This document shows, in pieces, positions 21,096 to 31,998 of a stretch of 64,000 nt of DNA. Origin of the DNA: Macrosoma leucophasiata (taxonomy: Eukaryota > Arthropoda > Insecta > Lepidoptera > Hedylidae). Position 1 is the stretch's first letter. Every line of letters begins with the position of its first letter. The DNA lies in NCBI GenBank assembly GCA_036365455.1, contig JAWQUS010000010.1:22182501-22246500 (forward strand), given 5' to 3'. The position numbers were made by a program, and so were the translations under genes. The notes beneath the pieces are model-generated. The model saw nothing but the letters and a program-made list of their open reading frames with translations, did no database searches and was not told the DNA's origin.

Positions 21096-21420
21096 GTCAT
21101 AGCTCACTACAGCCACCCAGCACGTGACCAGCACCGCCTCGTTATACGGCGTCCACTCGTTGTCGACGGGTGGTCCACGGGTGAACGAGGCGATGTTACT
21201 AGTGAACTCGCGGATCGCGCGGTCCGCTTGGAAACAGCGAGTTTGCAATGCAAGGTCAACGCAAGACAAGCTAGTGGTCACCGAGTGATCGACTCGCCGT
21301 GCGCGCGTGGACCGCGCACCGCCCGCGCTTGTCAGCTTGCGGTTGAGGCGATACGGAGCGGCGTTGATGTAATGAGCGCAGACCGCTCGAGGCGGCCGGG
21401 TGGCTCTAGTGAGCTATGAC
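21096..21420. mobile_element. GC-rich 325-bp inverted-repeat element
   Basis: The left end GTCATAGCTCACTACAGCCA and the right end, inverted, GTCATAGCTCACTAGAGCCA form a 23-bp terminal repeat with one mismatch. The interior is GC-rich with nested inverted words (CGCGGATCGCGCGGTCCG, GTGGACCGCGCACCGC), unlike the AT-rich flanks. No transposase is present and no clear target duplication was seen. The 148-codon frame across it is a by-product of its base composition. Confidence 0.7.
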
Positions 21421-21944
21421 TCTTATTCGTCAATAAAAATGTGGCAAGCAGTGGCAACCCTGCTCATGACTATACGTCTTATCCACAACTTAATTTCGTA
21501 AGTACAATGTCTTAAATAGAACCTTATTTCTTCTGTATTAAGTTACATAGAAAATGAACATCTCTTTTGTATTTGCTACCATCACTTTGCCGTTCGATGG
21601 TTCTAAAATCAATCCTATAACTTCGCAATAAAACTAAATTGAACTGTATTTCATGTTGATGTTCAAATACCGGCGATGGAAAATCAGGAGCGGTTTGCTA
21701 AAATTCTTGAACTACAATTGTTCTTACCTCTTGATTTGTTGCGGTGTAAATGCTGTTGGCATGAGCTGTGGAGATATACTACGGAGAGTGGGATGAGCAA
21801 CTATTTACACAACCCACCTAGGAGCTACCACTAAACAGTGTTGGAAAAAAAAATATTCTCCAACAACTGAATTAAGCAATAGTCATTATAATTCTGTCTA
21901 TCAGAATAATAATGAAAGTCAAAATAATAATAAATAATAATAAT
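21421..21944. other. No recognisable feature
   Basis: AT-rich. No gene or repeat recognised. Confidence 0.4.
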
Positions 21945-22300
21945 GGCAACCCATTATATATCCCACTGCAGGGCACGAGTATCTCCCCTTTTCTGGGGGG
22001 AGGCCTGGAGCTTACTCTACCACGCTGCTCCAATGCGGATTGGTGGAGGTGGGTGGGTTAGTGGCCAACCCGCTGTCGGATGTCTTCAAACCGCCCGTAA
22101 GGCCTCCGACAAGGTTTAACGACTGCTATCTATCGATAGCAACCGGGACCGACGGCTTAATGTGCCCTCCAAAGCACGGAAACGCGCATTTAATTTGCCA
22201 CTAGCGGTCACCCATCACACTACCCGACCGCGCCCGTAGTGCTTAACCGAGTAGATCGCTTATGATCTTCACCAGCCGCTGGGCCATGCGCGCTTCTTGT
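21945..22300. repeat. Interspersed repeat (CCCACTGCAGGGCACGAG type)
   Basis: Starts CCATTATATATCCCACTGCA GGGCACG, continues GAGCTTACTCTACCACGCTG CTCCAATGCGGATTGG and ends near CACCAGCCGCTGGGCCATGC. I know this block as widespread in lepidopteran genomes. The first part resembles the complement of an RTE-type LINE 3' coding end. Its exact class is not resolved here. Confidence 0.6.
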
Positions 22301-22379
22301 CACAATAAGCTATAATGTAATTATAATTCTCAGACATTACAATTACAATTTGTTCGTGCTATTCAAATTTGTCCACCAC

Positions 22380-22500
22380 TTAACTAGTGGCAGAGTGACG
22401 GTGCTCGAAGGAGTAGGCACTACCGCATTACCTTATCTACTTACTGCTAAATGGTAGTGTTCCGTGCTATCGTATTCCAGCCAGATGGTAGGTAATGTAT
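22380..22500 (+). repeat. A-family 5' fragment
   Basis: Shows GTGGCAGAGTGACGG, GTAGGCACTACCGCATTACC, GCTAAATGGTAGTGTTCCGT and CCAGATGGTAGGTAATGTA in family order, diverged. The rest of the unit is absent. Confidence 0.65.
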
Positions 22501-22796
22501 GTGTGAAAATACTGACGTTAATATAAGTTTTCTCTATTAGAATCCAGCGTAGGGAGAGAAAAATTGTAAATAAAATTTTTCAAGCGACAGTTATTTCGTT
22601 GAGTCAAAGAAGAAAAAGCTATGTAGTTGGTTAGAAAGTTTCGACAAAGGCTGCCGTCCGCCCCATAAACATTCATAAACTCCGCGAGTGTAGCGACTTC
22701 GCGTCACACGAATATCCGGAACTGACGACTCTGCGTCCCACCGACATCCGGATCCCATGTCGATAATCTGTTACTTAGTGTAATAGTCGCATCATA
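22501..22796. other. No recognisable feature
   Basis: AT-rich sequence turning GC-rich near 22,650-22,760. TCGATAATCTG here recurs at about 23,650 and resembles 24,155. Confidence 0.4.
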
Positions 22797-22918
22797 CGTC
22801 TGGATTTGGTACGGAGCGGACAGCGGATTCGGTACGCTCCGAACCAAATCTGGCCGTGTGTAGCGACAGCGGATTTGGTCCGCCGAATCCGCTGTCGGCT
22901 CCGTACCAAATCCGGACG
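22797..22918. mobile_element. 122-bp foldback element
   Basis: The left arm CGTCTGGATTTGGTACGGAG CGGACAGCGGATTCGG is mirrored by the right arm (inverted CGTCCGGATTTGGTACGGAG CCGACAGCGGATTCGG). That is ~36 bp with two mismatches. The centre repeats the same words (GAACCAAATC, GCGGATTTGGT), so the element is inverted at two scales. Non-coding. Confidence 0.75.
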
Positions 22919-23639
22919 TGTGTTACGACTACAAGGATTAACCTTTTATGTGTGTGTTGGAAAAACTTACAAAATTGTACGTGCTACGATTTCCAACCAA
23001 CCGATGGAAGTCCAGAGTGACATTTGCACGCTTCAAATCGCATACGTTTAACACGTACGCAACACTCTTAGCCAAGGTTTGGACCAACAGGTCGCTCGGT
23101 TGTCGGCTACGGTACCTAAGTAGTTGGTAAAGCGAATGGATTAGTTATTTAAATCAAACACGTAGATAACATACGAGATAATCCTGTAAATAAAAAAAAT
23201 AAACAGTTTTGATTCGCTTAACCTACAAAAATATCTGAAACATTTTCTGCTATTTTTGGTAAGCAAGCAAAACAGCCAAACAGCAGGAATCTGTGCATAA
23301 AAAGCATTGATTTTTGTCTAGATGTGTACCAACGATTAGTAGTATTCAATAACTACCGTTGCTAACCAATATGAACGGCATTTTCTTTTGATTTTTCTTT
23401 ATATATATAAACACTCAAAATGTTGACAAAATGGGCTATGGCAATATTAGTCTGTATTTTATAAGTCTGATCTATCGTGTTTAATAATCTCGCATCCCTT
23501 TTCACATACACGCTGTGTCCAGTTCAGTTTTTTTACTGTATTTTTAACCACAAAGGTAGTCAAGGCCTGTTGCTTCAAAAGTTTCAATTCGCCACCATCG
23601 GCCCTGCCTCTGTAACACGAAAATCCGGAACAGAAATGG
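22919..23639. other. No recognisable feature
   Basis: AT-rich, with two short overlapping frames (22,948-23,130; 22,806-23,051) that have no motif. Confidence 0.4.
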
Positions 23640-24340
23640 CTCGTCGATAATCTGCGACTCGATGTTAGGATTTTTTTTGTTGATACGTCTGAAAAAGCTC
23701 ACAAACTAGTAGTACGTCAGTTCGGCGTCGCCGGCGGGACTCGGGAGGCTGGAAAAATATCGCGCTGCGTCAGGCTGTCGCGCGCAGCTACGTGCTCAGA
23801 TGCGGGGACACATTGCTTTGTAGAATGTCCAACTATAAATACTGTTCTATTATTAAAGGCATTAGGTATCTAGACATGCAGACTATTATTGAACACGGAC
23901 ACGGGCTCAGACGTGGGACACACTTCCACGTAGAATGTATTATTGAATATATAATATGATATTGATAGCAACTACGGAGACAAGAGAATAAATAAATATA
24001 ATTGTTTTGTTAAATAAACTTTCTTCTCAAGCAATATTAACATGAGTCGGCGGAGACGAATCGACTCTTAAAGGGGTTTAGTGACCACCTTAAGTAAAAA
24101 GAGATACCAATTAAAAAAGATATTAAAAAAATGGAGATGAAGTGGTTCGCTGATAATAATCTGTGATTTGATATAAGTATTAATATTTGATGGATATGTT
24201 TGAAAAAACTCATAAACTAGTAGTACGTCAGTCAGGCGTTGCCGGCCGGACTCAGGAGCCTGGAAAAATATAGGTCTGAGTCAGGCTATCGCGTTCGTAA
24301 AGGGGACACACTGCATTGTAGATTATCTAACTATTATGAT
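23640..24340 (+). repeat. Diverged direct duplication, ~200 bp, copies ~510 bp apart
   Basis: 23,640-23,850 and 24,150-24,340 share AAACTAGTAGTACGTCAG, a GGCGT.GCCGGC.GGACTC block, GGAGxCTGGAAAAATAT, GAGTCAGGCT / GCGTCAGGCT and GGGGACACA.TGC.TTGTAGA. The copies are clearly diverged. The intervening 300 bp is AT-rich and unassigned. Confidence 0.65.
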
Positions 24341-25864
24341 ATTTAAACAACGAAATAATTCGTAAAGAGGCATGGATAGCTGATAATATTCAGAAATCGT
24401 GAAAACAAGAAGATATTGTCTGTAAGCAAAACACGTAGCAACTCCAGTGAATTTTCAGTACTCAGTGCAAGGGGAAGCTATATTTCCCTGCTGCAAAAAA
24501 GGGTGATATTAAGTAATGATAGTGTTCTATTAAAAATCTGTGCCTTTTAAGTGCCCCGGTGCCTTGACCATACCGTGAAGATGCATAGCTACTGCAAAGG
24601 TGAACTAATAGGAAGGGGGTCTCTACTTAGGTAACCACTATATTTCAAGCCACTTGCCAACAAAAAAGGGATACTAGACGTCTTAAAAAAATCTGTACTT
24701 TCATTGCAGTTATACTCAAAGGCAAGCAAGGTTTTGTGTATATATTCGCTAATTTTTATGAGGCTTAGATTGGAACATATACAATACTTTTACATTAGAC
24801 GTAAGCTGCACTGAGATCTTACTAATAGGAGTATCACGTTCTGCGCAGTCACATCACAGTATATCTGAGTTTCAGTAACACCGACTAGTACGACATAAAC
24901 TTTCCTTGATAAAGTTTTATCAGGAGCTGCTTGTTCTAGTCAGCCGTGTGTACGATACATCCAACGGCGCGTTTCAGACATCGGTCCGGTAGACAGTTTG
25001 ACAAGCGCGTTTTTCAGTGTGCAGCGCGGTAGGTGGGGTGGGTGGAGGTCTCTCATAACCACTATATTTCAAGCCACCTGCCGCCAAGAATAGCTATTGT
25101 CTGGAAGCCTCCAAATGCACATATGCCTCGCGTGTTTACCTTTCACATTCAATGTAGATGCATCTTAAAAGACAGCTTACATTGTACGTTCAGAAATGAA
25201 ATATTTCGGATTTTTATGTTTCGTTTAAGTTGGATGGACATGTGCACTTTGGTGGGTAAATGGCTGTAAATGTTTTAACTATAGCCTGTTTATAACTCGC
25301 TTCAAAAAAAGGCCAATTCGTCTATTTTTTAAAAGATGACGAGCCGGATATTGCATCTTGATCGTTGACTCTAGATCCTCTGTCTTCAGCTTAGTTACAA
25401 CACTTTGTCCTGTGGATAGATCAGTGGCAAACAGTTTAGACTCCTTGCTCTATGGTCACTTTAATTCTGTCAGCCATAATCTACCTAAGGTCGTAAGTTA
25501 GTAATTTGGCGATTTGCCAGTGCAGGTGCCTATAGATACACTAAAGCACTTCTTCTCTATGAGCTAAAGATTTTTTTTGTTTTATTCTTATTGCGGGTCT
25601 TGAAGAATGCAGAAGATCTAGTCGTATGGACAGTTTCCACGAATCTGTTATTATATTCGCCTACATTTGTGCTACCACTCATGTATTCAAAGTGATTTTG
25701 AAGTTCTAGTTGGAAGTTATTGGCGTTTTAGATTTAGGCAAGTGCTGGTCGGAGCGCAGACTTCATCAGCCGGGATCTCTTCAAATAGACATTTATATTT
25801 TGTGTCTCTTAACATTCGGTGATCGTTCCTGGTTTTTATCGAATCGATAACAAAGACATTAAGG
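24341..25864. other. Intergenic stretch, little recognised
   Basis: A ~45-bp direct repeat (GGTCTCT...AACCACTATATTTCAAGC) occurs at about 24,617-24,660 and 25,045-25,090. The frame 25,033-25,269 (78 codons) overlaps the second copy and has no domain. Nothing else was identified. Confidence 0.4.
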
Positions 25865-26000
25865 CGCGTCACACACGGTGAAGATGCCATAATATTTTAT
25901 TTCAATATACCCTAATATAAATATAGTAACTTAGGATATCACATGCGGCTAAAATATTATAAGATAAAATATTATAGCATCTTCACTGACGCCCCGTCAC
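25865..26000. mobile_element. Small MITE, ~135 bp
   Basis: GTGAAGATGCCATAATATTT at the left pairs with the inverted right arm GTGAAGATGCTATAATATTT (about 24 bp, one or two mismatches). Weaker matching continues outward through GCGTCA-containing ends. The AT-rich centre is non-coding. No target duplication is clear. Confidence 0.6.
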
Positions 26001-26740
26001 TGAATAAATGTCACTTCGTGGATTTAATGATCTTACTTTTTGTCGCACCGCAGGGAGCAATCAGGACTAATACAGGTAGTCAGGACAAATGCGGCGCTGA
26101 TCAAGAAAAATTCGGTGCGGTGGGGGGCGGAGTAGGGTAAGGTGAAGTGGTCGGTGGTCAGTGGTCAGCGGTCAGGTAGTTTTAGTAAGTAATAATAATA
26201 TATAAGAAACAAATAATAATATAACTGACGCCGAGTTGACTCTCACACTACGCACGCACACCCTAAAATATTTTTAGCGCGTACACGTTTCTATTCGCCT
26301 TGTCTGTAGCAGACACGAAAAGTTTTTGCGTCTAGATCAGACAAAATTCTTTCTGTGTACCTACATAAGGAATTGGTCCTATCTGCAGCAGACACGATGA
26401 AATTTCTTAGCGTGTTCAAGGGCTATAACAGGGTACGTTAAAAATATAGTAAATCTCTATAACCATAAAATAATATTTTTATGATAAATCCTTGAATAAT
26501 TCACACACAAACAATGCCCTCGACAATACAATAGCGGTAATTCATTTTATTATTTTTGCGCGGGACATTCGGTAGGATGGGGGGTAAATGATATGTGCGA
26601 CTAATGGAATTGGCCCCACGAGATATGGTACCGGGATTTACGGGACAAATAAAACAGTAGTGAGGTAATTGAAATATTAATTACAAATGATCACAGTGAT
26701 ATACTGTCCAGAGAAAAATTCTTCGTTTTTTAAATATGAA
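26001..26740. other. No gene recognised; short internal repeats
   Basis: 26,100-26,180 is G-rich with GGTCAGTGGTCAGCGGTCAG short repeats. The motif TCTGTAGCAGACACGA / TCTGCAGCAGACACGA occurs twice (about 26,302 and 26,383). No open frame of note. Confidence 0.4.
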
Positions 26741-26916
26741 CGACTTTTTTTTTATGTTATGAAGGTGGAAAACAAGCATGCAGTTCACATTGATGTTAAG
26801 TGATGACTGTAGCCCAGACGCCAGCATAAAGACCAGAGGTCAAAATGCAGATGCGTTGCCACTCCTGAGACCTTGGTTGTTTTGTCTCTGTGATGGTTAT
26901 TAGACGGCCGTACATT

Positions 26917-27212
26917 ATTCTACTGGTGGTAGAGCTTCAGTGACTGAGCTCGCGGGCGTAGGCACCACCGCATTACCTAATATACTTGCCGCTAAATGGT
27001 AGTGTTCAGCACTATCGTGTTCCGGTCAGGTGGTAATGTACGGACCTGTAATTGCCGGCACAGAGGCATAACACCTTAGGCCTCAGGAGTGGTAATGCAT
27101 CTGCATTTTGACCTTGGTCTTCATGTGGGTGTCTATAGGCTGCAGTCATCACTTAACATCAATGTGAACTGCATGCTTGTTTACCACGCCCACTACATTA
27201 AAAAAAAAAATT
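26917..27212 (+). mobile_element. A-family repeat, young full-length copy with poly-A end
   Basis: Starts CTACTGGTGGTAGAGCTTCA and ends GCCCACTACATTAAAAAAAA with ten A. This is the clearest evidence for the family's orientation: a 3' A-tail, as in retroposons. It is inserted in inverted orientation within an older A copy. Confidence 0.88.
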
Positions 27213-27248
27213 ACCATCTAACCGGAACACGATAGTGCAGAATACCAT

Positions 27249-27442
27249 TTGACGACCCGGTTAGCAGAGCGGTGTGAGATGACCGTTTGATTCGAAGGGT
27301 CGTGGGTTCGATCTTCGCACCGGGACAAATATTTGTATGGCCTACAGATATTTTTTTCTGATCTGGATGTTTGTGTATGTGTTGTATGTGTACAACGGCA
27401 CCCACGACAGAGGTTTATACCTACTGTGGGGCTGTGAGTGTT
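27249..27442 (+). mobile_element. SINE B nested in an A repeat
   Basis: Head GACGACCCGGTTAGCAGAGC, body GGACAAATATTTGTATGGCC, end TACTGTGGGGCTGTGAGTGT. It splits the old A copy between AATACCATTT and the TAGGTAATGCGG segment. Confidence 0.88.
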
Positions 27443-27555
27443 AGTATTTGGAGTTAGATAGAGTAGGTAATGCGGTGGTGCCTACACATTACATATTCTC
27501 TGCCTACACTCTCAAGCTCCACTGGAACTACACTGGAACTCTACCACCAGTAAAT

Positions 27556-27894
27556 TTCCCTAATAAATAACCAGCAATAGCATTATTTTTACAACACAAA
27601 CGAATAGGCTATATATAAAAGGCGACCGATAACCTAAAACTAAATTAATCCAAGCGTAAATTGATCAATTTTATATTCGGACATTAACCGACGCTTTATT
27701 GTTTCTATTAGCAACAAACGGGCTAATGTCTATAAACCTTTGGTTTCCTAGTATGTCGGTAGTTTATCGGTCATAGATTTTCCAGCTAGATCATTACGAT
27801 ACCTTTAAATACATTGAAGCAAATAAAATGTAAAAATTGACTTGGTCGTGGGCCCATATTTGGATGGTTTCGGAAGTAACACTTTTTTATGTCA
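27556..27894. other. No recognisable feature
   Basis: AT-rich, unassigned. Confidence 0.4.
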
Positions 27895-28420
27895 TACTAG
27901 CTGTGCCCGCGACTTCGTCTACGTGAGAAAAAATATGATTGTTCAGTATCTACCCGGACGAAGTCGTGGGCGCAGCTAGTATAAACGTAGCGTAAGTTAC
28001 TCCTTATTACATCAGCTATCTGCTAGTGAAAGTCCCGTCAAAATCGTAGACATACAAATTCTGTTTATTTGTATGTATGGATGTATGGAGATAAAAGTAG
28101 CCTAAGTTACTCCTTGTTACATCAGCTACCTACCCGTGGAAGTCCCGTCAAAGTCGGATACACTCCAATTCTACTTATTTGTATGTAGGTATGTATGTGT
28201 ATGGATGTATGGAGATAAAAGTAGCCTAAGTTACTCCTTATCACATCAGCTATCTGCCAGTGAAAGTCCCGTCAAAATTGGACAAACTGTTCCCAAGATT
28301 AGCCCCGTCAAACAGACAGACAGACAGACAACAATTGTAAAAAATGTTGTTTTAGTATATGTACCGTGTATACATACATGCGTTTACTAAAAAGCGGTTA
28401 TTTTAATATTACAAAAAGAC
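27895..28420 (+). repeat. Lepidopteran repeat (G family) with internal tandem units
   Basis: 27,895-27,982 is bounded by ACTAGCTGTGCCCGCGACTT and, inverted, GGACGAAGTCGTGGGCGCAG CTAGT. It is followed by three tandem versions of a unit containing TAAGTTACTCCTT.TTACATC and GTCCCGTCAAA; TAAGTTAC starts at 27,993, 28,103 and 28,227. The end is a CAGACAGACAGACAACAATT tract. A related copy without the tandem expansion lies at 42,958-43,290. Confidence 0.65.
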
Positions 28421-28595
28421 GATCCAATTTTATTTTTTTGTATGTATATAGATTTATTATGAAAGCTACAATACAACATAAGACCTAAAAATTCTGTGAA
28501 AATTTAAAGCGTCTACATTATAGCGGTAACAGAAATACATAATTTGTGTAAATGTTAGCTTTCTAGCTATCATTATTTATGAGATACAGCCTGGT

Positions 28596-28626
<31 letters not shown>

Positions 28627-29149
28627 AGACAGCGGAGGATTAGTTATCCGCAGGGTCCGTTTTTACCTATTAGGTACGAAACTCGCTAAAATACAGAATT
28701 AAGATACAGAATAGCTTAAAAATATTCGACACGATTCTTTAAATCGACGTAACTTTTTTATTTCTGAACCGATTCACATGAAACAAACACTAAATGTTAA
28801 GTGAAGCTTACCAAAATATATTAGAGAAAACCGCAAATCGAATAATCCTTTTCTGATATTAGCGTGTACAAACACACAGACAAACAGACATTTTTCCGGT
28901 ATAAAAAGTACCCAGTGTTGTGCGCCAAAGATTAAAGTATAATCATACCAAGTTTCATTGTAATCGGACCCTTAGTTTTTATGTGATGCTTGAACAAACA
29001 TACAGATAGACAGACAGACAGACACACAAAAAAATTTCTAATCACATATTTGTGTTCGGTATCGATCTAATAACATCCCCTGGTATTTATTTTTTCAATA
29101 TTTTTAATGTACAGAATTTACACTTCTACAGATTTATTACGGCTTTTTT
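28421..29149. repeat. Remnants of PCR-slippage-prone repeats (GACA tracts)
   Basis: Two modules, 28,450-28,690 and 28,720-29,070, each end in (GACA)n or (GACG)n tracts followed by GT-rich sequence (GGGTCCGTTTTTACCTATTA in the first). I associate these with old transposon 3' regions in insects, but cannot assign a family. Confidence 0.45.
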
Positions 29150-29452
29150 ATGTCATGGAAGTGGTAAACAAGCATGCAGTTCACATTGATGTTAAGTGAT
29201 GACTACAGCCTATGACTACAGCCTATATATAAGGGTGTCTACCCACACAAAGACTAAGGTCAAAGTACAGATGCGTTACCACTCCTGAGGCCTAAGATGT
29301 TATGCCTCTGTGCCGGAAATTACAAGGTCGTACATTACCACTTGACCGAAACACGATAGTGCTGAACACTACCATTTAGCGGCAAGTATATTAGGTAATG
29401 CGGTGGTGCCTACGCCCGCGAGCTCTGTCACTGGAACTCTACCACCACTAAA
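29150..29452 (-). repeat. A-family repeat, full length
   Basis: Starts TTTTTTATGTCATGGAAGTG (the complement of the A-tail end) and ends AGCTCTGTCACTGGAACTCT ACCACCA. It contains a short tandem duplication (TGACTACAGCCTA twice near 29,200-29,225). Young subfamily. Confidence 0.85.
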
Positions 29453-29509
29453 AATGGCTGAGGTGGCAGGTTCTAATCCCACCATTATCATATTATATTA
29501 TATTGTTAT

Positions 29510-29752
29510 TGATATTATAAATGCGAAAGTTTGTATGTTTGTTTGTTTGTTACTACTTCACGCAAAAACTGCTTAACCCATTTTCATGAAATTTGGCACA
29601 CACACATAGAGGGTAACTTGGATTAACACATAGGATAGTTTTTATCCCGAGAAAATGTTCCTGTGGATTGCCATGGGATGATTTGATAAGTTTCCACGGG
29701 TCACGCGAATAGCGACCTACACTCGGGCGGAGCCGTGGGCAACAGCATGTTT
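29510..29752 (+). repeat. D-family interspersed repeat, complete
   Basis: Runs from TTATAAATGCGAAAGTTTGT through CTTCACGCAAAAACTGCTTA and TTCATGAAATTTGGCACACA to GCGGAGCCGTGGGCAACAGC ATGT. It is a good full-length example of the D family. Confidence 0.75.
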
Positions 29753-29879
29753 CTTTACATTTTTTCTACAATTTATTTAAAGTTAAATCATTCGCATGTG
29801 TTCTGAATATCTCTATATTGTGAAATATATAAATATCTTCAGATACCTTACCTAGTTGTTATGCACGTAAAAATGCATA

Positions 29880-29955
29880 TGCCTTGCCTCTGCTGAGATC
29901 TATATTGTTATGTCTCTGTGATACTCGTAGTTATTACGGGGCCATTTAGCGAGCC
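29880..29955 (-). repeat. Short A-family fragment (old subfamily)
   Basis: Retains TTGTTATGTCTCTGTGATA and GTTATTACGGGGCCATTTAG only. Confidence 0.55.
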
Positions 29956-31004
29956 TTACGAAAGCACTGTTCGGATGGCATGAGTTTCAGTATTTTCAAA
30001 AGAACTGAGTTATTTGTGGCAGAGGTTTTCTTTATTTTCGATAGCTTATTGAACTCTGTCACAGTAAAGAATGTCTCTTTTTCTTTTCCTAAACTTTCTG
30101 TTAAAAAATATAATGAAAATTAGTTTGTAAAAGAGAAAATGAGATATTCTACTAATATACGTAAGTATTTTTCCTCTGAAACTCTTGATTATTTATTTTT
30201 AACCGACTTAAAAAAAGGAGGAGATTCTCAATTCGACTGGATCTTTTTTTATATGTTTACCGATAATTTTTATAGTTAAAAATTGACATGACATGTGTAT
30301 CATTGTTGTTCACTATAGTTTTAAATAAAACTTTTGAATCTTTTATACATATTTTTATTACTATCCTCGCTTTACCAGGAAACCGCAGCTTAACTAACAA
30401 ATTCGCTATTCCAGCTATATGAGCTTTTATCGTATTTTATTATAGGCTGATTGCGATCGGGGCAAACTTTGGCTATCAAATCACCCCAATGTTTTAGTTA
30501 TATTACTATTAGCGATGGCTGCCTCGGAACTTTTGATTGAGTTTGGTTATACCTACTACAATTTGTTTCGCAAGTTTTCGGATCTGTGTATCTCGTTAAT
30601 GGTGGTGTTTTGTTTTTGAGAGTTATAATAGTGATCTTAATTTATGTTTGAAAATATAATGTTGTGTAATAAACTTATTTTTTTTTTTTTGGGAAAATGG
30701 CATCGCTATTACCCATATTGCCAGTGTCAAGTAAAACGATATTTCGTATTCGTTTTAAGGCAGCGTAAAAGTTAGAATCAGTCAGTCAGTCAATTATTTA
30801 TTAGGTCAGTCGAGTGAGTCACAGTCAGTGATTCGAGTAAAGCGATGGCTACTTTACCAGAACATTTACAATGAAGTGATGATGGCAACCTGAAAGACCG
30901 TGTTTTTGTACTGTTATTTCATTTCACTATACACGGCACTCTTATAAACCTATATATCAAACCTATAAACAAAATGCCGCGAACTTTATATAATACTAGC
31001 TGAC
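29956..31004. other. No recognisable feature
   Basis: AT-rich. A CAGTCAGTCAGTCA tract lies at about 30,778. No gene, hairpin or element end was recognised. Confidence 0.4.
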
Positions 31005-31250
31005 TACAAACTTCGTATTGCCTCAGAATGAAATAATGTGTCAAAGGTTTGATAGATACGGACTATTTGTATGGGAAAATGAAATTGTGGTTTTTACTAT
31101 TTCCCTTTAATTTCTTTATATTTTCTTATCTTTTAAACCTACCCTGGACTTCCAAAAATAATTCAAAATCAAAATTAGCCAAATCGCTGAAGCCGTTCTC
31201 GAGTTTTAACGAGACTAACGAACAGCAATTGATTTTTATATATATATATA
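31005..31250 (-). repeat. F-family interspersed repeat, inverted copy
   Basis: Starts TACTAGCTGACTACAAACTTC and ends GAACAGCAATTGATTTTTAT followed by a TA tract. It is a close match to the copy at 17,735. The frame 31,049-31,285 corresponds to the complementary frame at 17,738-17,932. Confidence 0.8.
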
Positions 31251-31784
31251 AGATAACTCAAAAATACACAAAGAAAACGAAATAAAATAAGAGCACCACG
31301 CGCCTCTTTAAGAAAGAAAGTACACGCGGGGACAAAAGCTAGTCTTATATAAATCAAAATAATATTGTGGACCAATGTACTTTAAGAGCGGTGACCATGA
31401 TACCATAAAAACCGAATTCCATGAGCACTTTTCAGATAAAATGTCCCTTCACAAGCCAGCCTTCGAAAGAATTTTTATTTTCAAAAATCCCCATGGATGC
31501 AGTTATTTTTGAATACGCAATGCTGCGAAGTCGAGCTTAAAAATATAACGGAAAAAGCGCACAGCGTTTGAGGTTGCGTTACACCGAATTTTTTTTCGAA
31601 AAATATGAGAATTTATTGAAAAAGCCGCAGTGATATGCTTTTTTATCAGATCACCTCAGATTCAGAATTTGCAGTCCGTGTTGATGGGCTGTGTGCATCC
31701 AGTAATAAATTATGAGTAGGTAGTCATTTCTTGAGAAATACTATAAGTTCTTCAGACTTTCAGACAACTAACAGGCTCCAACGT
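31251..31784. other. No recognisable feature
   Basis: A GGGACAAAAGCTAGT end lies at 31,331-31,345, suggesting another repeat terminus. The rest is unassigned AT-rich sequence. Confidence 0.4.
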
Positions 31785-31998
31785 AATCAATTACCAAGAC
31801 TGACCTACCATAACCAAATAGTTCGAGTACAGTCTGAGGGTGGGGTCAAAAGTCTTAGGAATCGGCGTGCATGTATGAAGAGAATGATGAATGTACCTAG
31901 AAGAAGCACGGGAGGTGTGTCAGGACTGGGATATCAAGCGCTCCACAGTCTCTGTCTACCCCGTAAGGGACTTGGCGTGAAGATACATAAAACATCTC
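31785..31998 (+). mobile_element. RTE-like LINE 3' fragment
   Basis: Matches the 3' coding end of the LINE at 43,832-44,502: AAGACTGACCTACCATAACC, GTCAAAAGTCTTAGGAATCG GCGTGCATG and GAAGCACGGGAGGTGTGTCA GGAC, ending GGACTTGGCGTGAAGATACA T. The reading frame is broken by small indels. It is a dead 5'-truncated copy. Confidence 0.8.

Larger units (their letters stand above)
26745..27555 (-). repeat. A-family repeat, old subfamily, interrupted twice
   Basis: Pieces at 26,745-26,915, 27,213-27,248 and about 27,445-27,555 add up to one old-subfamily copy. Markers are AGAGGTCAAAATGCAG, CTCTGTGATGGTTATTAG, TTACCATCTAACCGG, GGTAATGCGGTGGTGCCTAC and CTCTACCACCAGTA. A young A copy sits in the first gap and a SINE B in the second. 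Confidence 0.8.

Noticed and set aside
20973..21419. 148-codon plus-strand frame as a host gene
   Set aside because: Its arginine-rich second half is the GC-rich inverted-repeat element at 21,096-21,420.
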